NCBI GenBank assembly: GCA_964539025.1
Contig: CAZIFA010000003.1
Span: 62,001 to 126,000 of the forward strand
From: Micavibrio_A sp964539025
GTDB taxonomy: Bacteria > Pseudomonadota > Alphaproteobacteria > Micavibrionales > Micavibrionaceae
Direction of reading: 5' to 3'
Length of the DNA: 64,000 bases
The position numbers and the translations under genes are program-made. The notes under the pieces are model-generated. The model had not been told where the DNA came from and ran no database searches. It saw only the letters and a list, made by a program, of their open reading frames with translations. Positions 31,145 to 40,200 of this stretch are shown here, piece after piece (position 1 is the stretch's first letter; each line of letters starts with the position of its first letter).

Positions 31145-32233
31145 CTACGCATCCTTCTTCCCCGTTTCATCAGACCCTGTTTGATAGAGCGGGCTGGCCT
31201 TGTATTGTTTGATCGCAAAGCTGAGCAGCACGCCGATCACGGCGGTAACAGGCACGGCGATCAACATGCCGACGATGCCGAACAGTGATCCACCCGCAAG
31301 CAGCGCGAACATGATCCAGAGCGGATGAAGTCCGACGGAATCCCCCACCATTTTGGGTGAGAGGAAATTTCCTTCGATGAATTGCCCGGCCATGAAGATG
31401 GCGGCGATGATACCGGTGTAAGCCCAATCACCCGTCTGGAACCATGCGACAAGCGCGGCAACGACAAGCCCCAGCGTGGATCCCACCAGCGGGATGATCG
31501 AGAACAGGCCTGCGCCAAAACCGATCAGAAAGCCGTAATTCAAACCCGCGATGGTCAGCGCCAGCGCGTAGATGACGCCCAGCGTAAAAGCAACCGTGAT
31601 CTGTCCGCGAATAAACCCGGAAATTTTAGCGTCGATCTGATGTAGTAAATCTTGAATCATCTCTGCATGCTGTCTTGGATAGAGGTTTTGCACCCATCTT
31701 ACGATATGCGGCCATTCCTTCATCATGAAAAATGCGACGAGCGGCGTAATAATCAAGGTGGTAACAAAATCGGCGAGAAATTTTCCGCCCGCCGCGACGC
31801 CGCCGACGATGCCGCCCGTGACGCCCACCAGCTTGCCAGCGTTTTCCTTCACGTAATTATTGATTTGTTCGATGTAATTGGTGCCGACGCGATCTTGCAG
31901 CCAGTTCATATAGGGGCTTAAGTAATCGAGAATATTTTGGATGTAGTTCGGGATCTGCTCGATCAGCATCTGTCCCTGACGGAACGCCATCGGTGCGAGC
32001 AGGATGAAGAGCAGGCTTAAGATTCCAAAGAAGAGCGTGAGGATGACAAGCGCCGTCACCCAGCGCGGGATTTGCTGGCGCGAGAATTTGCGCACGACGG
32101 GATCAAGCAGATAAGCAATCGCGATGCCGAGGATAAACGGCGTCAGGATGGAATTGAAAATCCAGATAAAACCGATAAAGAGGGCCAAAAATCCTGCCCA
32201 GAATCCTGCCTTTGCCGTTGTCGAAAGCGCCAT
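31145..32233 (-). CDS. AI-2E/PerM-family transporter
   Basis: This is an integral membrane protein of the AI-2E transporter (PerM/YhhT) family, whose members move small molecules or act as sodium/proton antiporters; the substrate here is unknown. The 362-residue protein has N-terminal helices (FWAGFLALFIGFIWIFNSIL), LGIAIAYLLDPVVRKF, a large central extramembrane segment (70-210), and a C-terminal helical bundle with GFGAGLFSIIPLVGSTLG and AIFMAGQFIEGNFLSPKMVG, which are family hallmarks. One base separates its stop from the hdaA start. Three bases separate it from the upstream DUF2066 gene. Confidence 0.9.
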   Translation of the reverse strand: MALSTTAKAGFWAGFLALFIGFIWIFNSILTPFILGIAIAYLLDPVVRKFSRQQIPRWVTALVILTLFFGILSLLFILLAPMAFRQGQMLIEQIPNYIQNILDYLSPYMNWLQDRVGTNYIEQINNYVKENAGKLVGVTGGIVGGVAAGGKFLADFVTTLIITPLVAFFMMKEWPHIVRWVQNLYPRQHAEMIQDLLHQIDAKISGFIRGQITVAFTLGVIYALALTIAGLNYGFLIGFGAGLFSIIPLVGSTLGLVVAALVAWFQTGDWAYTGIIAAIFMAGQFIEGNFLSPKMVGDSVGLHPLWIMFALLAGGSLFGIVGMLIAVPVTAVIGVLLSFAIKQYKASPLYQTGSDETGKKDA

Positions 32234-32236
32234 GGT

Positions 32237-33472
32237 TTATTGCCCGTACATTGGTTGTTGCTGGTTTGCGGCCAGATAAAGTTCCAGACCATCCGGAGAC
32301 GCGCGGAGCATGATACCCGCATTTTGCAGCGCGAGTTGCAGCGCCGAAATTTCCCCGGCGTAGCGGATATCGATCAGCGCCTCACGCGGTTTCAAGGATT
32401 TTATCATCACAGCCTGAACGCCGTAGACGCGATCCAGCGTGTTTTTTAAGCGCACCCAGTCCTGTACCGATGCAAAGCGCGCCCGCGCGCCATAGCCCGT
32501 GACAGGTCCCAGCGCTGTGCGTGTGTAAGGGATTGGCGCGGTTGTGGTTGTCGTGGTAGTGACCGTCGTTGTAACAGGCGCAGGAACCGTAACGCCGGGA
32601 ACATACGCAGCGTTGGCTTTCCAATCAGAACGCAAGAGCGATTTAATCTGCTGTGCTGCGCGGGTAAACAGTGCCTCTTCGGTTTCGCCCTGATTTTGAT
32701 CGACCGTGATTTTTTGCACAAAGGTCGGGCCTTCGAAGCCGTTATTGTAGAGATTGATAGAGAGGCGGCCCTGCATCGTGTTCGTGGGTTCCGACGATGC
32801 CACGAGGATCGCGATATCATCTGCGCCGTAACGCTCTGCCAGTTCTTGCACCTCCACCGGATCATATTGCAGGCCAACTTCATCGGACACTTGCGCGATG
32901 TCATTGGCATCGCCCAGCGGCAGAACAGTCACCTGCATCATGCCGCCATCGGCGGGAAGCATGCGCCATGCGCGCATGAACGGATTGGTTTCGGACCAAA
33001 GCGATGTCTGGCCCATGGCTTCGTAGAACGGCAACACGAGAACAGGTTTTTTGGGAACATCGGAATAGGTTTTGCCCTGCGAAGCCATCTGCATCTTCAT
33101 CGCGTTCGGGCGGAAGCGAACCGTGTAAGTGCCCTTATAGCGTTTTTTCGAAAGCTGTTCCTTGATCACTTCGAAATCTTGCACGAGAGAAGACGCGGTG
33201 ATTGGATCGGGATCTTTGAACGTCGCCATTTCTTCAGGGGATAGGAAGCGTTCGGCAAGCATGCGATACGCCTTCACCTGCACCTCATCCAGCGCTTTTT
33301 CACGGGCTTTGACAGCGTTTTCAGCTGTGACATCGACCTCTACCCCCTCGACCGTATAGGCGGGGTTGGTTTCGGCGCGGGATACGCCAGCAAACAGCAG
33401 GGAAAAGGCGGCCAGCAATACATAAAGTACTGTACGCACGGGCATGGATTGCTTATAAATCGGGGCGGCCAT
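32237..33472 (-). CDS. DUF2066-family exported protein
   Basis: The 411-residue product has an N-terminal signal peptide (VRTVLYVLLAAFSLLFAGVSRAE). The periplasmic body begins TVEGVEVDVTAENAVKAREKAL and includes the conserved FRPNAMKMQM and WSETNPFMRAW blocks of the DUF2066 family, then a Thr-rich linker and a C-terminal ferredoxin-like repeat (FASVQDWVRLKNTLDRV). The function of the family is unknown. I choose the start at 33472 because AGGA lies eight bases before that ATG; 33445 is an alternative. The longer open frame runs antisense through purM and is spurious. It is first in the operon with the transporter and hdaA, divergent from purM. Confidence 0.85.
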   Translation of the reverse strand: MAAPIYKQSMPVRTVLYVLLAAFSLLFAGVSRAETNPAYTVEGVEVDVTAENAVKAREKALDEVQVKAYRMLAERFLSPEEMATFKDPDPITASSLVQDFEVIKEQLSKKRYKGTYTVRFRPNAMKMQMASQGKTYSDVPKKPVLVLPFYEAMGQTSLWSETNPFMRAWRMLPADGGMMQVTVLPLGDANDIAQVSDEVGLQYDPVEVQELAERYGADDIAILVASSEPTNTMQGRLSINLYNNGFEGPTFVQKITVDQNQGETEEALFTRAAQQIKSLLRSDWKANAAYVPGVTVPAPVTTTVTTTTTTTAPIPYTRTALGPVTGYGARARFASVQDWVRLKNTLDRVYGVQAVMIKSLKPREALIDIRYAGEISALQLALQNAGIMLRASPDGLELYLAANQQQPMYGQ

Positions 33473-33532
33473 TCCTATAGTCCTAAAGTGGAAGTGTGGC
33501 AATTTTATAACGTGAAACGGGCCGGAAACCAA

Positions 33533-34600
33533 ATGAAACAAAGCGCTTATAAAGAAGCCGGTGTGGATATAGATGCGGGGGCCGAACTGGTCGAAAAGAT
33601 CAAGCCCGCCGTCAAGCGCACCCACAGATCCGGCATGATGGGCGGATTGGGCGGTTTCGGGGCCATGTTCGACCCGAAAGCCGCTGGTTATAAAGACCCG
33701 ATCCTTGTATCCAGCACGGACGGGGTGGGCACCAAGATCAAGATCGCGATCGACGCGAAATGCCATGAAACGATCGGCATAGACCTTGTCGCCATGTGCG
33801 TAAACGATTTGATCGTTCAAGGCGCGGAACCCCTCTTCTTCCTAGATTACTTCGCAACGGGAAAACTCGAAGTCGGCGTCGCACAAAAGGTCATCGAAGG
33901 CATCGCCAAGGGATGCGAAGAGGCAGGCTGCGCGCTGATCGGCGGCGAAACGGCGGAGATGCCGGGCATGTATTCCGAGGGCGATTACGATCTGGCCGGA
34001 TTCACGGTGGGCGCAGTGGAACGCGATAAAATCCTCACCGGTGAGACGATCACGGAAGGCGATGTGGTTTTAGGATTGTCATCGAGCGGCGTGCATTCGA
34101 ACGGCTATTCCCTCGTCCGCAAGATCATGAAGGACACGCAAGGTTACACTTACGACTCCCCCGCCTCATTCGCGCCGGGCAAGACGATGGGTGATGTCCT
34201 GCTCGCCCCCACCAGAATTTATGTAAAGCCGATGCTGAAGGCGCTCAAAAGCGGCGGCATCAAGGGCATGGCACATATCACGGGCGGGGGGCTTTCGGAG
34301 AATATCCCGCGCGTCCTGCCAGCGAATGTCACGGTTAAACTAGATGCCAAACTCTGGCAAAAGGCGCCGGTGTTCAGCTTCCTCGCGCAGGCAGGCAAGA
34401 TGGAAGCCCCCGACATGGCGCGCACCTTCAATTGCGGGATCGGCATGGTGGTGATTGTCGAAGCATCCGAAGCGGAGCGCCTCATCACATTGCTCAAGGG
34501 CGAAGGCGAAACCGTACAAATCATCGGTTCAGTCATCAAACGCGATGGCGATGCGGGAACGCAGGTTATCATTGAAAACGAGGCATTCTTGCTTCTTTAA
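33533..34600 (+). CDS. purM: Phosphoribosylformylglycinamidine cyclo-ligase
   Basis: PurM closes the imidazole ring in purine synthesis (FGAM to AIR). The start MKQSAYKEAGVDIDAGAELV is the typical one; the longer upstream frame lacks homology. The 355-residue protein shows ILVSSTDGVGTKIKIA, IGIDLVAMCVNDLIVQGAEPLFFLDYF, LIGGETAEMPGMY, and GLSSSGVHSNGYSLVR, all characteristic. It is divergent from the DUF2066/hdaA operon, as in other Alphaproteobacteria. purN, often adjacent, is not present downstream; repeats begin three bases after the stop. Confidence 0.96.
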   Translation: MKQSAYKEAGVDIDAGAELVEKIKPAVKRTHRSGMMGGLGGFGAMFDPKAAGYKDPILVSSTDGVGTKIKIAIDAKCHETIGIDLVAMCVNDLIVQGAEPLFFLDYFATGKLEVGVAQKVIEGIAKGCEEAGCALIGGETAEMPGMYSEGDYDLAGFTVGAVERDKILTGETITEGDVVLGLSSSGVHSNGYSLVRKIMKDTQGYTYDSPASFAPGKTMGDVLLAPTRIYVKPMLKALKSGGIKGMAHITGGGLSENIPRVLPANVTVKLDAKLWQKAPVFSFLAQAGKMEAPDMARTFNCGIGMVVIVEASEAERLITLLKGEGETVQIIGSVIKRDGDAGTQVIIENEAFLLL

Positions 34601-34602
34601 TT

Positions 34603-34709
34603 GTCACCCCCGCGAAGGCGGGGGTCTGGCAACAATTAGAGCGCGGCAAAGCCGCTCATTTCCGGATCCCCGCCGTTAGTGCCCTGCTTCGCAGGGCCGC
34701 GGGGATGAC
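34603..34709. repeat. 107-bp palindromic repeat (GTCACCCCCGCGAAGG type)
   Basis: It opens GTCACCCCCGCGAAGGCGGG and closes CCGCGGGGATGAC, with inner hairpins CGCGGCAAAGCCGC and CCCTGCTTCGCAGGG. It begins directly after the purM stop and could act as its terminator. Confidence 0.8.
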
Positions 34710-34781
34710 ATGATGAGTTACTTGCAATCGGTGCTGGATATGATTGAATAGGTGAAGAATTTTTAAAAAGGAACGGACATA

Positions 34782-34934
34782 ATGGGAAGCAATCACGGTC
34801 ACCCGGTCGAAGTCGATCCGCAGACGCTGCAACATTCGCAAAAGCTCTGGTGCAATTTTACGCAAGCCGCCAAATACAGCGTTATCGCCATCTTTATCCT
34901 GCTAGGATTGATGGCTGCGTTCTTAGTTCATTAA
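34782..34934 (+). CDS. aa3-type cytochrome c oxidase subunit IV-like miniprotein (50 aa)
   Basis: The frame reads MGSNHGHPVEVDPQTLQHSQ, then KLWCNFTQAAKYSV and a single hydrophobic helix IAIFILLGLMAAFLVH. A His/Gly-rich N-terminus, W-x-N-F-T-x-A-x-K-Y-S-V and one membrane helix match the small alphaproteobacterial aa3-oxidase subunit IV family. AAGGA lies nine bases before the ATG. It is isolated from any other oxidase gene and is bracketed by two palindromic repeats. The family call is by pattern recognition on a short protein. Confidence 0.72.
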   Translation: MGSNHGHPVEVDPQTLQHSQKLWCNFTQAAKYSVIAIFILLGLMAAFLVH

Positions 34935-34950
34935 AATATATCATCCTTCC

Positions 34951-35073
34951 GTCATCCCGGAAGCTATGTCGAGCTTAAGCCGTAAGGCTTTAGTAAGACT
35001 TGCTATCCGGGATCTTCGACCCATACAGAGGCAAAGATCCCGGATAAATTCCTTCGGAATTTTCCGGGATGAC
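34951..35073. repeat. 123-bp palindromic repeat (GTCATCCCGGAAGC type)
   Basis: It begins GTCATCCCGGAAGC, has the inner ATCCGGGATCTT / AAGATCCCGGAT pair and the ATTCCTTCGGAAT hairpin, and ends TTCCGGGATGAC. A truncated end (ACGGGATGAC) recurs at about 35087-35096. Confidence 0.8.
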
Positions 35074-35200
35074 AGTGAAGAGGGGAACGGGATGACAATA
35101 GAGGTTTAGCCCCTATTTCTTCATATTTTCCTAACCATTTCATCGCATGATGGACGGTGGCGGGGTGCGTTTTGCGCCTGCCAAGGGAACGAAAATATTT

Positions 35201-38200
35201 ATGCCTATCAAAGGGTTAGTACCGGTCTCATGGAATCCGCGCGGACGTGGTTTCGTCCGCTGCGCCCTGCTGTTCGGATTCATACTCGCTTTTTTCATGT
35301 CAGGAGACGCAAACGCCCAGAAAAAAGTGCTGAACGGCGCGACTTTAAGCGATACGACGCAGAGCCTTACCCTATCCCCCTACACGATCGTCCAGCACGA
35401 CCCCGACGGCAGGATCACGCCGCAAAGTATCGCCGAAAGCGGCGGCGCCGTTCTTAACGGCAAACTTTCCGAAGGCGATATCGTCATGCTCGGCTATGGC
35501 GGCGATTCCGTGTGGCTGACCATCAAGTTATTCAACGCCAGCCGGAACGATTCATGGATACTCAACATGGGAAGCCGTTCCGAAGGACGCTTTGGCTATC
35601 TCAAATCCGCACGCGCCTATGAAATGAACATCGTGGCAGGAAGCCCGCTGCAGGTAACGCCGATCAAGCCACTCTCCGATAACGGCACTTACAAGATCAC
35701 GATTGCGCCCAGCACCGAAAAATACATCCTTCTCGATCTTCAGCCTTCGCCCGGCAGGGCCGGATTGTTGCCGCTCAAAATTTACAAGGAGGATGCGTAT
35801 CTTTCACACGCTCTTTCGCACGCATCTTTATTTGTCATCTATCCTATCAGCATTCTGATCTTTGCGGCCTTCTTTGGCACAATCGCAGTGATGCGCGGTG
35901 AAAGAAAAATCCTGATCTACAGCTTTTATTTCGTTTTCATGGCGGCATCATGGGTCGTGCATGAACATATCGGCATCCGCATTGGCGGCGGGCATTACGA
36001 TATGCTGATCCCCGTGTTAATACTTGGATTCTCGCTCTTCTCCATCGCCATGGCCAAGATTTTCTATGATATCGAGTATGGCAGTTTCACCGAGAAATAT
36101 ATTCTCTACGGTCTTGTATGGCTGAATATTCTGGCGACGTTGCTTTCGTTCCTTCTGCCGGTCAGCGATGGTTTAACGCAGATCGCGCTTTTGAACGGCG
36201 CGCCGATGATCACGCTGACCATCCTGTTCCTGATGGCGTGGGCACAATCACGCAATGGACATATCGAGCGCACCTATTATTTTTGCGCATCGGCCTTTCC
36301 GCTTATGGGGTTGATCGCCGTGGTGCTTGGCATTTTCGACGTTGTGCCGGGCGGGTCTTTGCAGGTCAACGCTCTGTGGTATTCAGTGGTGCCGCAAGGT
36401 TTATTAATGCTGATCGCCGTTCATAAAAAAATACAGAACGATGAGAATACGATCATTAAACCGCGCGGCAATGAAACCTTGAACCTTTCGCGCCTGAAAG
36501 AAACCAAGGACAATGCCGATCACACACGTTTGCTGAAAGTCATTGAAAAAGAACGCGAGATACTCGGTGAATTGCGGGCTAAGGAACAAGAGCGCGTTGA
36601 GGAGATGCGCCACGCCAAGGAAGCGGCCGACGAAGCCAACCGCGCCAAATCTGCTTTTCTTGCCGTCGTCAGTCATGAAATCCGCACGCCGATGACGGGC
36701 GTGATGGGCATGGTGCGATTATTGCTAGATTCCAGCATCACAAAGCAACAGCGCGATTACGTTTTGACGATTCAGGAATCAAGCGAGGCTATGCTCGCCC
36801 TTCTCAACGATATTTTGGATTTCGAACGCATCCAGCACGGCAAGATGGAGTTGGAGAATATCAGTTTCGACCTGCACAGATTGATGCAGGGCGTGGTTAC
36901 ATTGATGTCAGGTCATGCGGCAGACAAGCATATCGCGCTTTCGGCCCGTGTGGATGAAGACCTTCCCAGATTCGTCAAGGGCGACCCGACGCGGCTGCGT
37001 CAGGTTCTGCTCAATCTTATGGGGAACGCCATCAAGTTCACGCAAAATGGCACGGTCACATTGATGGTCAAGAACCTGGACACTAAGGAGCAGGACGCCG
37101 CCAACGATTCCGGTAGACATATGATCTATTTCGCAGTGCAGGACACCGGCATCGGCATTTCCGACGAAGCCAGAAAAAATTTGTTCACACCGTTCGCGCA
37201 GGCCAATTCCAGCATCGCGCGCAAATTCGGCGGTACAGGCCTTGGCCTTGCCATTTCCAAGGGACTGGTAGAACGGATGGGCAGCACGATCAACATCAAT
37301 TCCAAAGAAGGCGAAGGCAGCACCTTCTTTTTCACGCTGGAAATGGAGCGTGGCCTTGCCACAACGCAAGAACAGCCATTGCAAAAATCCACGCCACTAC
37401 AGCATAAACAACATGAGGGTCCGGCAACGCCGCTTCGCATCCTCGTCGTCGACGACAATACTATCACGCGCAAGGTTTTGATGGGCTTCTTAGAAAAAGG
37501 CGGGCATGAGATCGTAACGATAAGCACCGGCGAAGACGCGCTGAAAAAAATCAATCAGGACGCGTTCGATTTGGTCCTGATGGATATTGAGTTGCCGGGC
37601 TTAAAGGGCAACGAGGTTACGAAAATCCTGCGCGCTCACAAAGACCCCGTCAAATCGAAAATTCCGGTCATCGCCATGTCGGGTAATACCGCCAAGGAAG
37701 ACATCGAACAATATATCGCGGCGGGCATGGACGGATACCTGCCCAAACCGATCGACATGGATAAATTACAGGCTTTGGTGAATGATATAGCGCGTGATAC
37801 GTTCGAACGGGAAATCCGCATGCCGGATGAAGATGATGATCCGTTCGCAAGAAGCCCTGAACAAAATGCAAAGGCACAGCAGAAACAAGAAACCGCGATG
37901 AGTAACGGCGCCGTTTTCAACCCCGATATGCTGCAAAGCCTCAAAAACACGATTGGCGCGGCACAGCTTAACGAGCTATTGACCGACCTGATCGTCAAGA
38001 CAGATGAAATCCTAGGCGCGATGAGTGACGCCACGAAGATCGGCGATTTGAAATCGCTTGCCGCACGCGCGCACGAACTCAAAGGCATGGCCGGGAATTT
38101 CGGGCTGGTCGAGATCAGCGCCATCGCGGCACAGGCAGAGCGCAAAGCCAAGACATCGGAAACGGAAGGCTTAAGCGCGCTCGTCGGGACACTGACCGAC

Positions 38201-38248
38201 GCCAATCTGCGGGCGCAGGGTGCGCTCAAAGACTGGGCTGCGCATTAA
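35201..38248 (+). CDS. Hybrid sensor histidine kinase (7TMR-DISM, HisKA, HATPase, REC, HPt)
   Basis: This large membrane-bound phosphorelay kinase is about 1015 residues from the chosen start (35201, which gives a normal signal peptide; an ATG at 35147 is in frame). Order: signal peptide ending GDANAQ; a beta-rich periplasmic DISMED2-like domain (about 45-195); seven-helix 7TMR-DISM bundle (about 200-410); coiled coil; HisKA with phospho-His about 492 in VVSHEIRTPM; HATPase with NLMGNAIKF, DTGIGI and GGTGLGLAISKGL; receiver with phospho-Asp about 795 in LVLMDIELPG; and HPt with His about 958 in ARAHELKGMAGNFG. All relay residues are present. The ligand is unknown; DISM domains often sense carbohydrates. 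Confidence 0.9.
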   Translation: MPIKGLVPVSWNPRGRGFVRCALLFGFILAFFMSGDANAQKKVLNGATLSDTTQSLTLSPYTIVQHDPDGRITPQSIAESGGAVLNGKLSEGDIVMLGYGGDSVWLTIKLFNASRNDSWILNMGSRSEGRFGYLKSARAYEMNIVAGSPLQVTPIKPLSDNGTYKITIAPSTEKYILLDLQPSPGRAGLLPLKIYKEDAYLSHALSHASLFVIYPISILIFAAFFGTIAVMRGERKILIYSFYFVFMAASWVVHEHIGIRIGGGHYDMLIPVLILGFSLFSIAMAKIFYDIEYGSFTEKYILYGLVWLNILATLLSFLLPVSDGLTQIALLNGAPMITLTILFLMAWAQSRNGHIERTYYFCASAFPLMGLIAVVLGIFDVVPGGSLQVNALWYSVVPQGLLMLIAVHKKIQNDENTIIKPRGNETLNLSRLKETKDNADHTRLLKVIEKEREILGELRAKEQERVEEMRHAKEAADEANRAKSAFLAVVSHEIRTPMTGVMGMVRLLLDSSITKQQRDYVLTIQESSEAMLALLNDILDFERIQHGKMELENISFDLHRLMQGVVTLMSGHAADKHIALSARVDEDLPRFVKGDPTRLRQVLLNLMGNAIKFTQNGTVTLMVKNLDTKEQDAANDSGRHMIYFAVQDTGIGISDEARKNLFTPFAQANSSIARKFGGTGLGLAISKGLVERMGSTININSKEGEGSTFFFTLEMERGLATTQEQPLQKSTPLQHKQHEGPATPLRILVVDDNTITRKVLMGFLEKGGHEIVTISTGEDALKKINQDAFDLVLMDIELPGLKGNEVTKILRAHKDPVKSKIPVIAMSGNTAKEDIEQYIAAGMDGYLPKPIDMDKLQALVNDIARDTFEREIRMPDEDDDPFARSPEQNAKAQQKQETAMSNGAVFNPDMLQSLKNTIGAAQLNELLTDLIVKTDEILGAMSDATKIGDLKSLAARAHELKGMAGNFGLVEISAIAAQAERKAKTSETEGLSALVGTLTDANLRAQGALKDWAAH

Positions 38249-38282
38249 ACAGAAAACCCAGTACCACAGACGTTAATATTTT

Positions 38283-38359
38283 AACACGAAGACCACGAAG
38301 AAACACGAAAGGCACGAAGAGCTTCGTGATCTTAGTGAAACCTTTGTGATCTTCGTGTT
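38283..38359. repeat. 77-bp inverted repeat rich in CACGAAG
   Basis: It is bounded by AACACGAAG (38283-38291) and CTTCGTGTT (38351-38359), with CACGAAG-type heptamers in between and a central CACGAAG/CTTCGTG stem. It lies between the convergent kinase and ndk genes and may terminate both. Confidence 0.75.
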
Positions 38360-38391
38360 GTATCTTTTAAATGCCTGCGGCACTAAAGTTT

Positions 38392-38814
38392 TTAGCCGGG
38401 GATATCAGCGTCGGTGAAGAATTGCGCGATTTCGATTTTCGCGTTGTCGGCGGAATCCGATCCGTGTACGGAATTTTCACCGATAGAAAGCGCAAATTCC
38501 TTACGGATCGTGCCGTCGGCGGCTTCCTTCGGATTGGTTGCGCCCATCACTTCGCGGTTTTTCGCCACCGCGTTTTCACCTTCGAGAACCTGAACGACGA
38601 CCGGCTCGGAAATCATGAAAGAGACGAGTTCGCCGTAGAACGGGCGTTCCTTATGCACGTCGTAGAATTTTTCGGCCTGTGCGCGGGTCATTTTAATGCG
38701 GCGCTGGGCAACGATGCGCAGACCCGCCTTTTCAAATTTGGCATTGATAGCGCCCGTTAAGTTACGGCGCGTGGCATCCGGCTTGATGATGGAAAAAGTG
38801 CGCTCTATAGCCAT
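38392..38814 (-). CDS. ndk: Nucleoside-diphosphate kinase
   Basis: Ndk transfers the gamma phosphate of ATP to nucleoside diphosphates. The 140-residue protein is canonical: MAIERTFSIIKPDATRRN, ERPFYGELVSFM, VMGATNPKEAADGTIR, and the active-site histidine in NSVHGSDS. The length and start are typical. It is convergent with the hybrid kinase across an inverted repeat, and its upstream region (38815-39133) contains a DnaA-box sequence. Confidence 0.97.
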   Translation of the reverse strand: MAIERTFSIIKPDATRRNLTGAINAKFEKAGLRIVAQRRIKMTRAQAEKFYDVHKERPFYGELVSFMISEPVVVQVLEGENAVAKNREVMGATNPKEAADGTIRKEFALSIGENSVHGSDSADNAKIEIAQFFTDADIPG

Positions 38815-39133
38815 GATTTACCTCTATTATTCGTACGTTCGTTTAAAGTGCGCCTCTTATAGCCAGCACCCGTATGCAGGGCAAGCTATTTGTGGTTCCG
38901 GGGGTTTGGGGCAGTTATCCACAGCAATAATGTTACTATTTTCCAGATTTGGGCAAAAAGGTTTGAAAATTACCAATTAAGCAGCTTGTATAATCCTTTA
39001 TTTTCTTGAATTAAGATAGGTTAAGTCATATCTTTCGAGTTGTGCATTGGTGCCATCTGTTTTTTGCAATGCACTATGGTAATTGTGTCTTGGGACACCA
39101 ATAAGATCCGTATTTTGAGGGAGATACCGATCC
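38815..39133. other. 319-base gene-free gap between ndk and the 350-aa gene
   Basis: It holds the divergent upstream regions of ndk and the next gene, a consensus DnaA box (38915-38923), a TATAAT hexamer (38989-38994, no -35 at normal distance) and a direct repeat TTAA-N6-TTAA (39011-39024). I see no RNA gene or small open frame with a ribosome site. Confidence 0.6.
38915..38923 (+). promoter_or_regulatory. Consensus DnaA box
   Basis: TTATCCACA is an exact match to the high-affinity DnaA box. It is single, in a non-coding gap, about 100 bases upstream of ndk. It could be regulatory or coincidental. Confidence 0.4.
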
Positions 39134-40186
39134 ATGAGTTTACAGGCTCTGCTCCGCGGTGAAGAAACGCCGGTTTCGTATGTAGTACGAAGCCCCAAGG
39201 ATTTTTCCGGCAGGTTCTACAGCGCGCCGGGCGTTCCCGTTCACGACATCCGCCCGATTCAAAATATGCCCCTGCTCCGCCTCGGTTTCGAAGAAGCAGC
39301 TAACACAAAACTCACAGATCACGAGTTGCTAAACGTCGCCAAGGAGCATTTCGACCCGATCATTCGCCAAGAAGTCATCAAAGAGACAGCGCGACTACAT
39401 GTGAAAGATATCAGATATCGCGTGCAGCCCAAAAACGAAGAACGAATGCGCGCTAAAGAGCAAGACCCTGACTTCTGCGGTGCGGCAGGACACATTGACT
39501 TCAGCGCCTGCATGGTGTTCGCCGGAGATGTAAACACCTTCACCAAATTAACCAATCACCACCTTCCTGCCGAACACAGTTCCGTCGCGCGCCTGCTCGT
39601 CAAAGCGCCGCATCCGGACGATACGACAAAATATCCGGCGAACCTTGTCAATGTCGTTACCACCAGCATCGTCGGCGGCGTGTCAGTGCCATGGGTCAAC
39701 GAACGCCAGATCGGCATGGACGGGTGGCAGTCTTATTACGATGAGACCCACAACCAAATGAGTGTCCAACGCCGATTAACAACGGCTTTCGATAATGTGC
39801 GCGCATTTAATCCGAAGGCCCAAAAAATAATCGGGCGTATGGACAAAGCTGCAAAACGCGGCGTACCGCGCGCGAACGAGGAAATGGCCGAAAAGACTGG
39901 CGTTGATAAGCTTTTGCAAACGCGCTCTTACTTCCTGATCAACATCGATGGCGAAGATAGGGCCTTCACGGTTGCAAGAGATCGTATGAATTCCCAATTC
40001 TGCTTCTTCGCCAATCCGGAAACAGGTTTCTATCAAACGGACAATGCTCTGCTAAGCATGTTGGACAAGGCCGTTCCGATTTCGCGTGAGAGCTTTCTTA
40101 CATTCTCAATGGTCGCCGTGCCGCTGCCAAACTTGTCCAAAGTCGGCTGTCTGCCCGGCACAGACAGAAAACTGCGCGCCGCTTAA
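39134..40186 (+). CDS. Unknown 350-aa soluble protein
   Basis: No family is recognised. There is no signal peptide or membrane helix. The sequence has mixed secondary structure with short distinctive blocks such as CGAAGHIDFSACMVFAGDV, VNVVTTSIVGGVSVPWVNER and FLINIDGEDRAFTVARDRMN, plus a Lys/Arg-rich middle (IIGRMDKAAKRGVPRANEE). GGGAG lies ten bases before the ATG. A small unknown gene follows after 14 bases and is probably co-transcribed. I cannot infer a function. Confidence 0.72.
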   Translation: MSLQALLRGEETPVSYVVRSPKDFSGRFYSAPGVPVHDIRPIQNMPLLRLGFEEAANTKLTDHELLNVAKEHFDPIIRQEVIKETARLHVKDIRYRVQPKNEERMRAKEQDPDFCGAAGHIDFSACMVFAGDVNTFTKLTNHHLPAEHSSVARLLVKAPHPDDTTKYPANLVNVVTTSIVGGVSVPWVNERQIGMDGWQSYYDETHNQMSVQRRLTTAFDNVRAFNPKAQKIIGRMDKAAKRGVPRANEEMAEKTGVDKLLQTRSYFLINIDGEDRAFTVARDRMNSQFCFFANPETGFYQTDNALLSMLDKAVPISRESFLTFSMVAVPLPNLSKVGCLPGTDRKLRAA

Positions 40187-40200
40187 AAAGGCTAGGCATT

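Noticed and set aside
33473..33820. Long N-terminal extension of the DUF2066 protein
   Set aside because: The extension is antisense to purM codons and precedes a normal signal peptide with its own ribosome site at 33472.
38283..38359. CACGAAG heptamer cluster as a CRISPR array
   Set aside because: Units are 7 bases, irregularly spaced and form one inverted repeat; there are no spacers or cas genes.
38371..38760. 129-codon frame antisense to ndk
   Set aside because: It is a shadow of a certain housekeeping gene.
39011..39024. TTAA-N6-TTAA as a CtrA box
   Set aside because: The spacer is six instead of seven bases, so it does not fit the CtrA motif.
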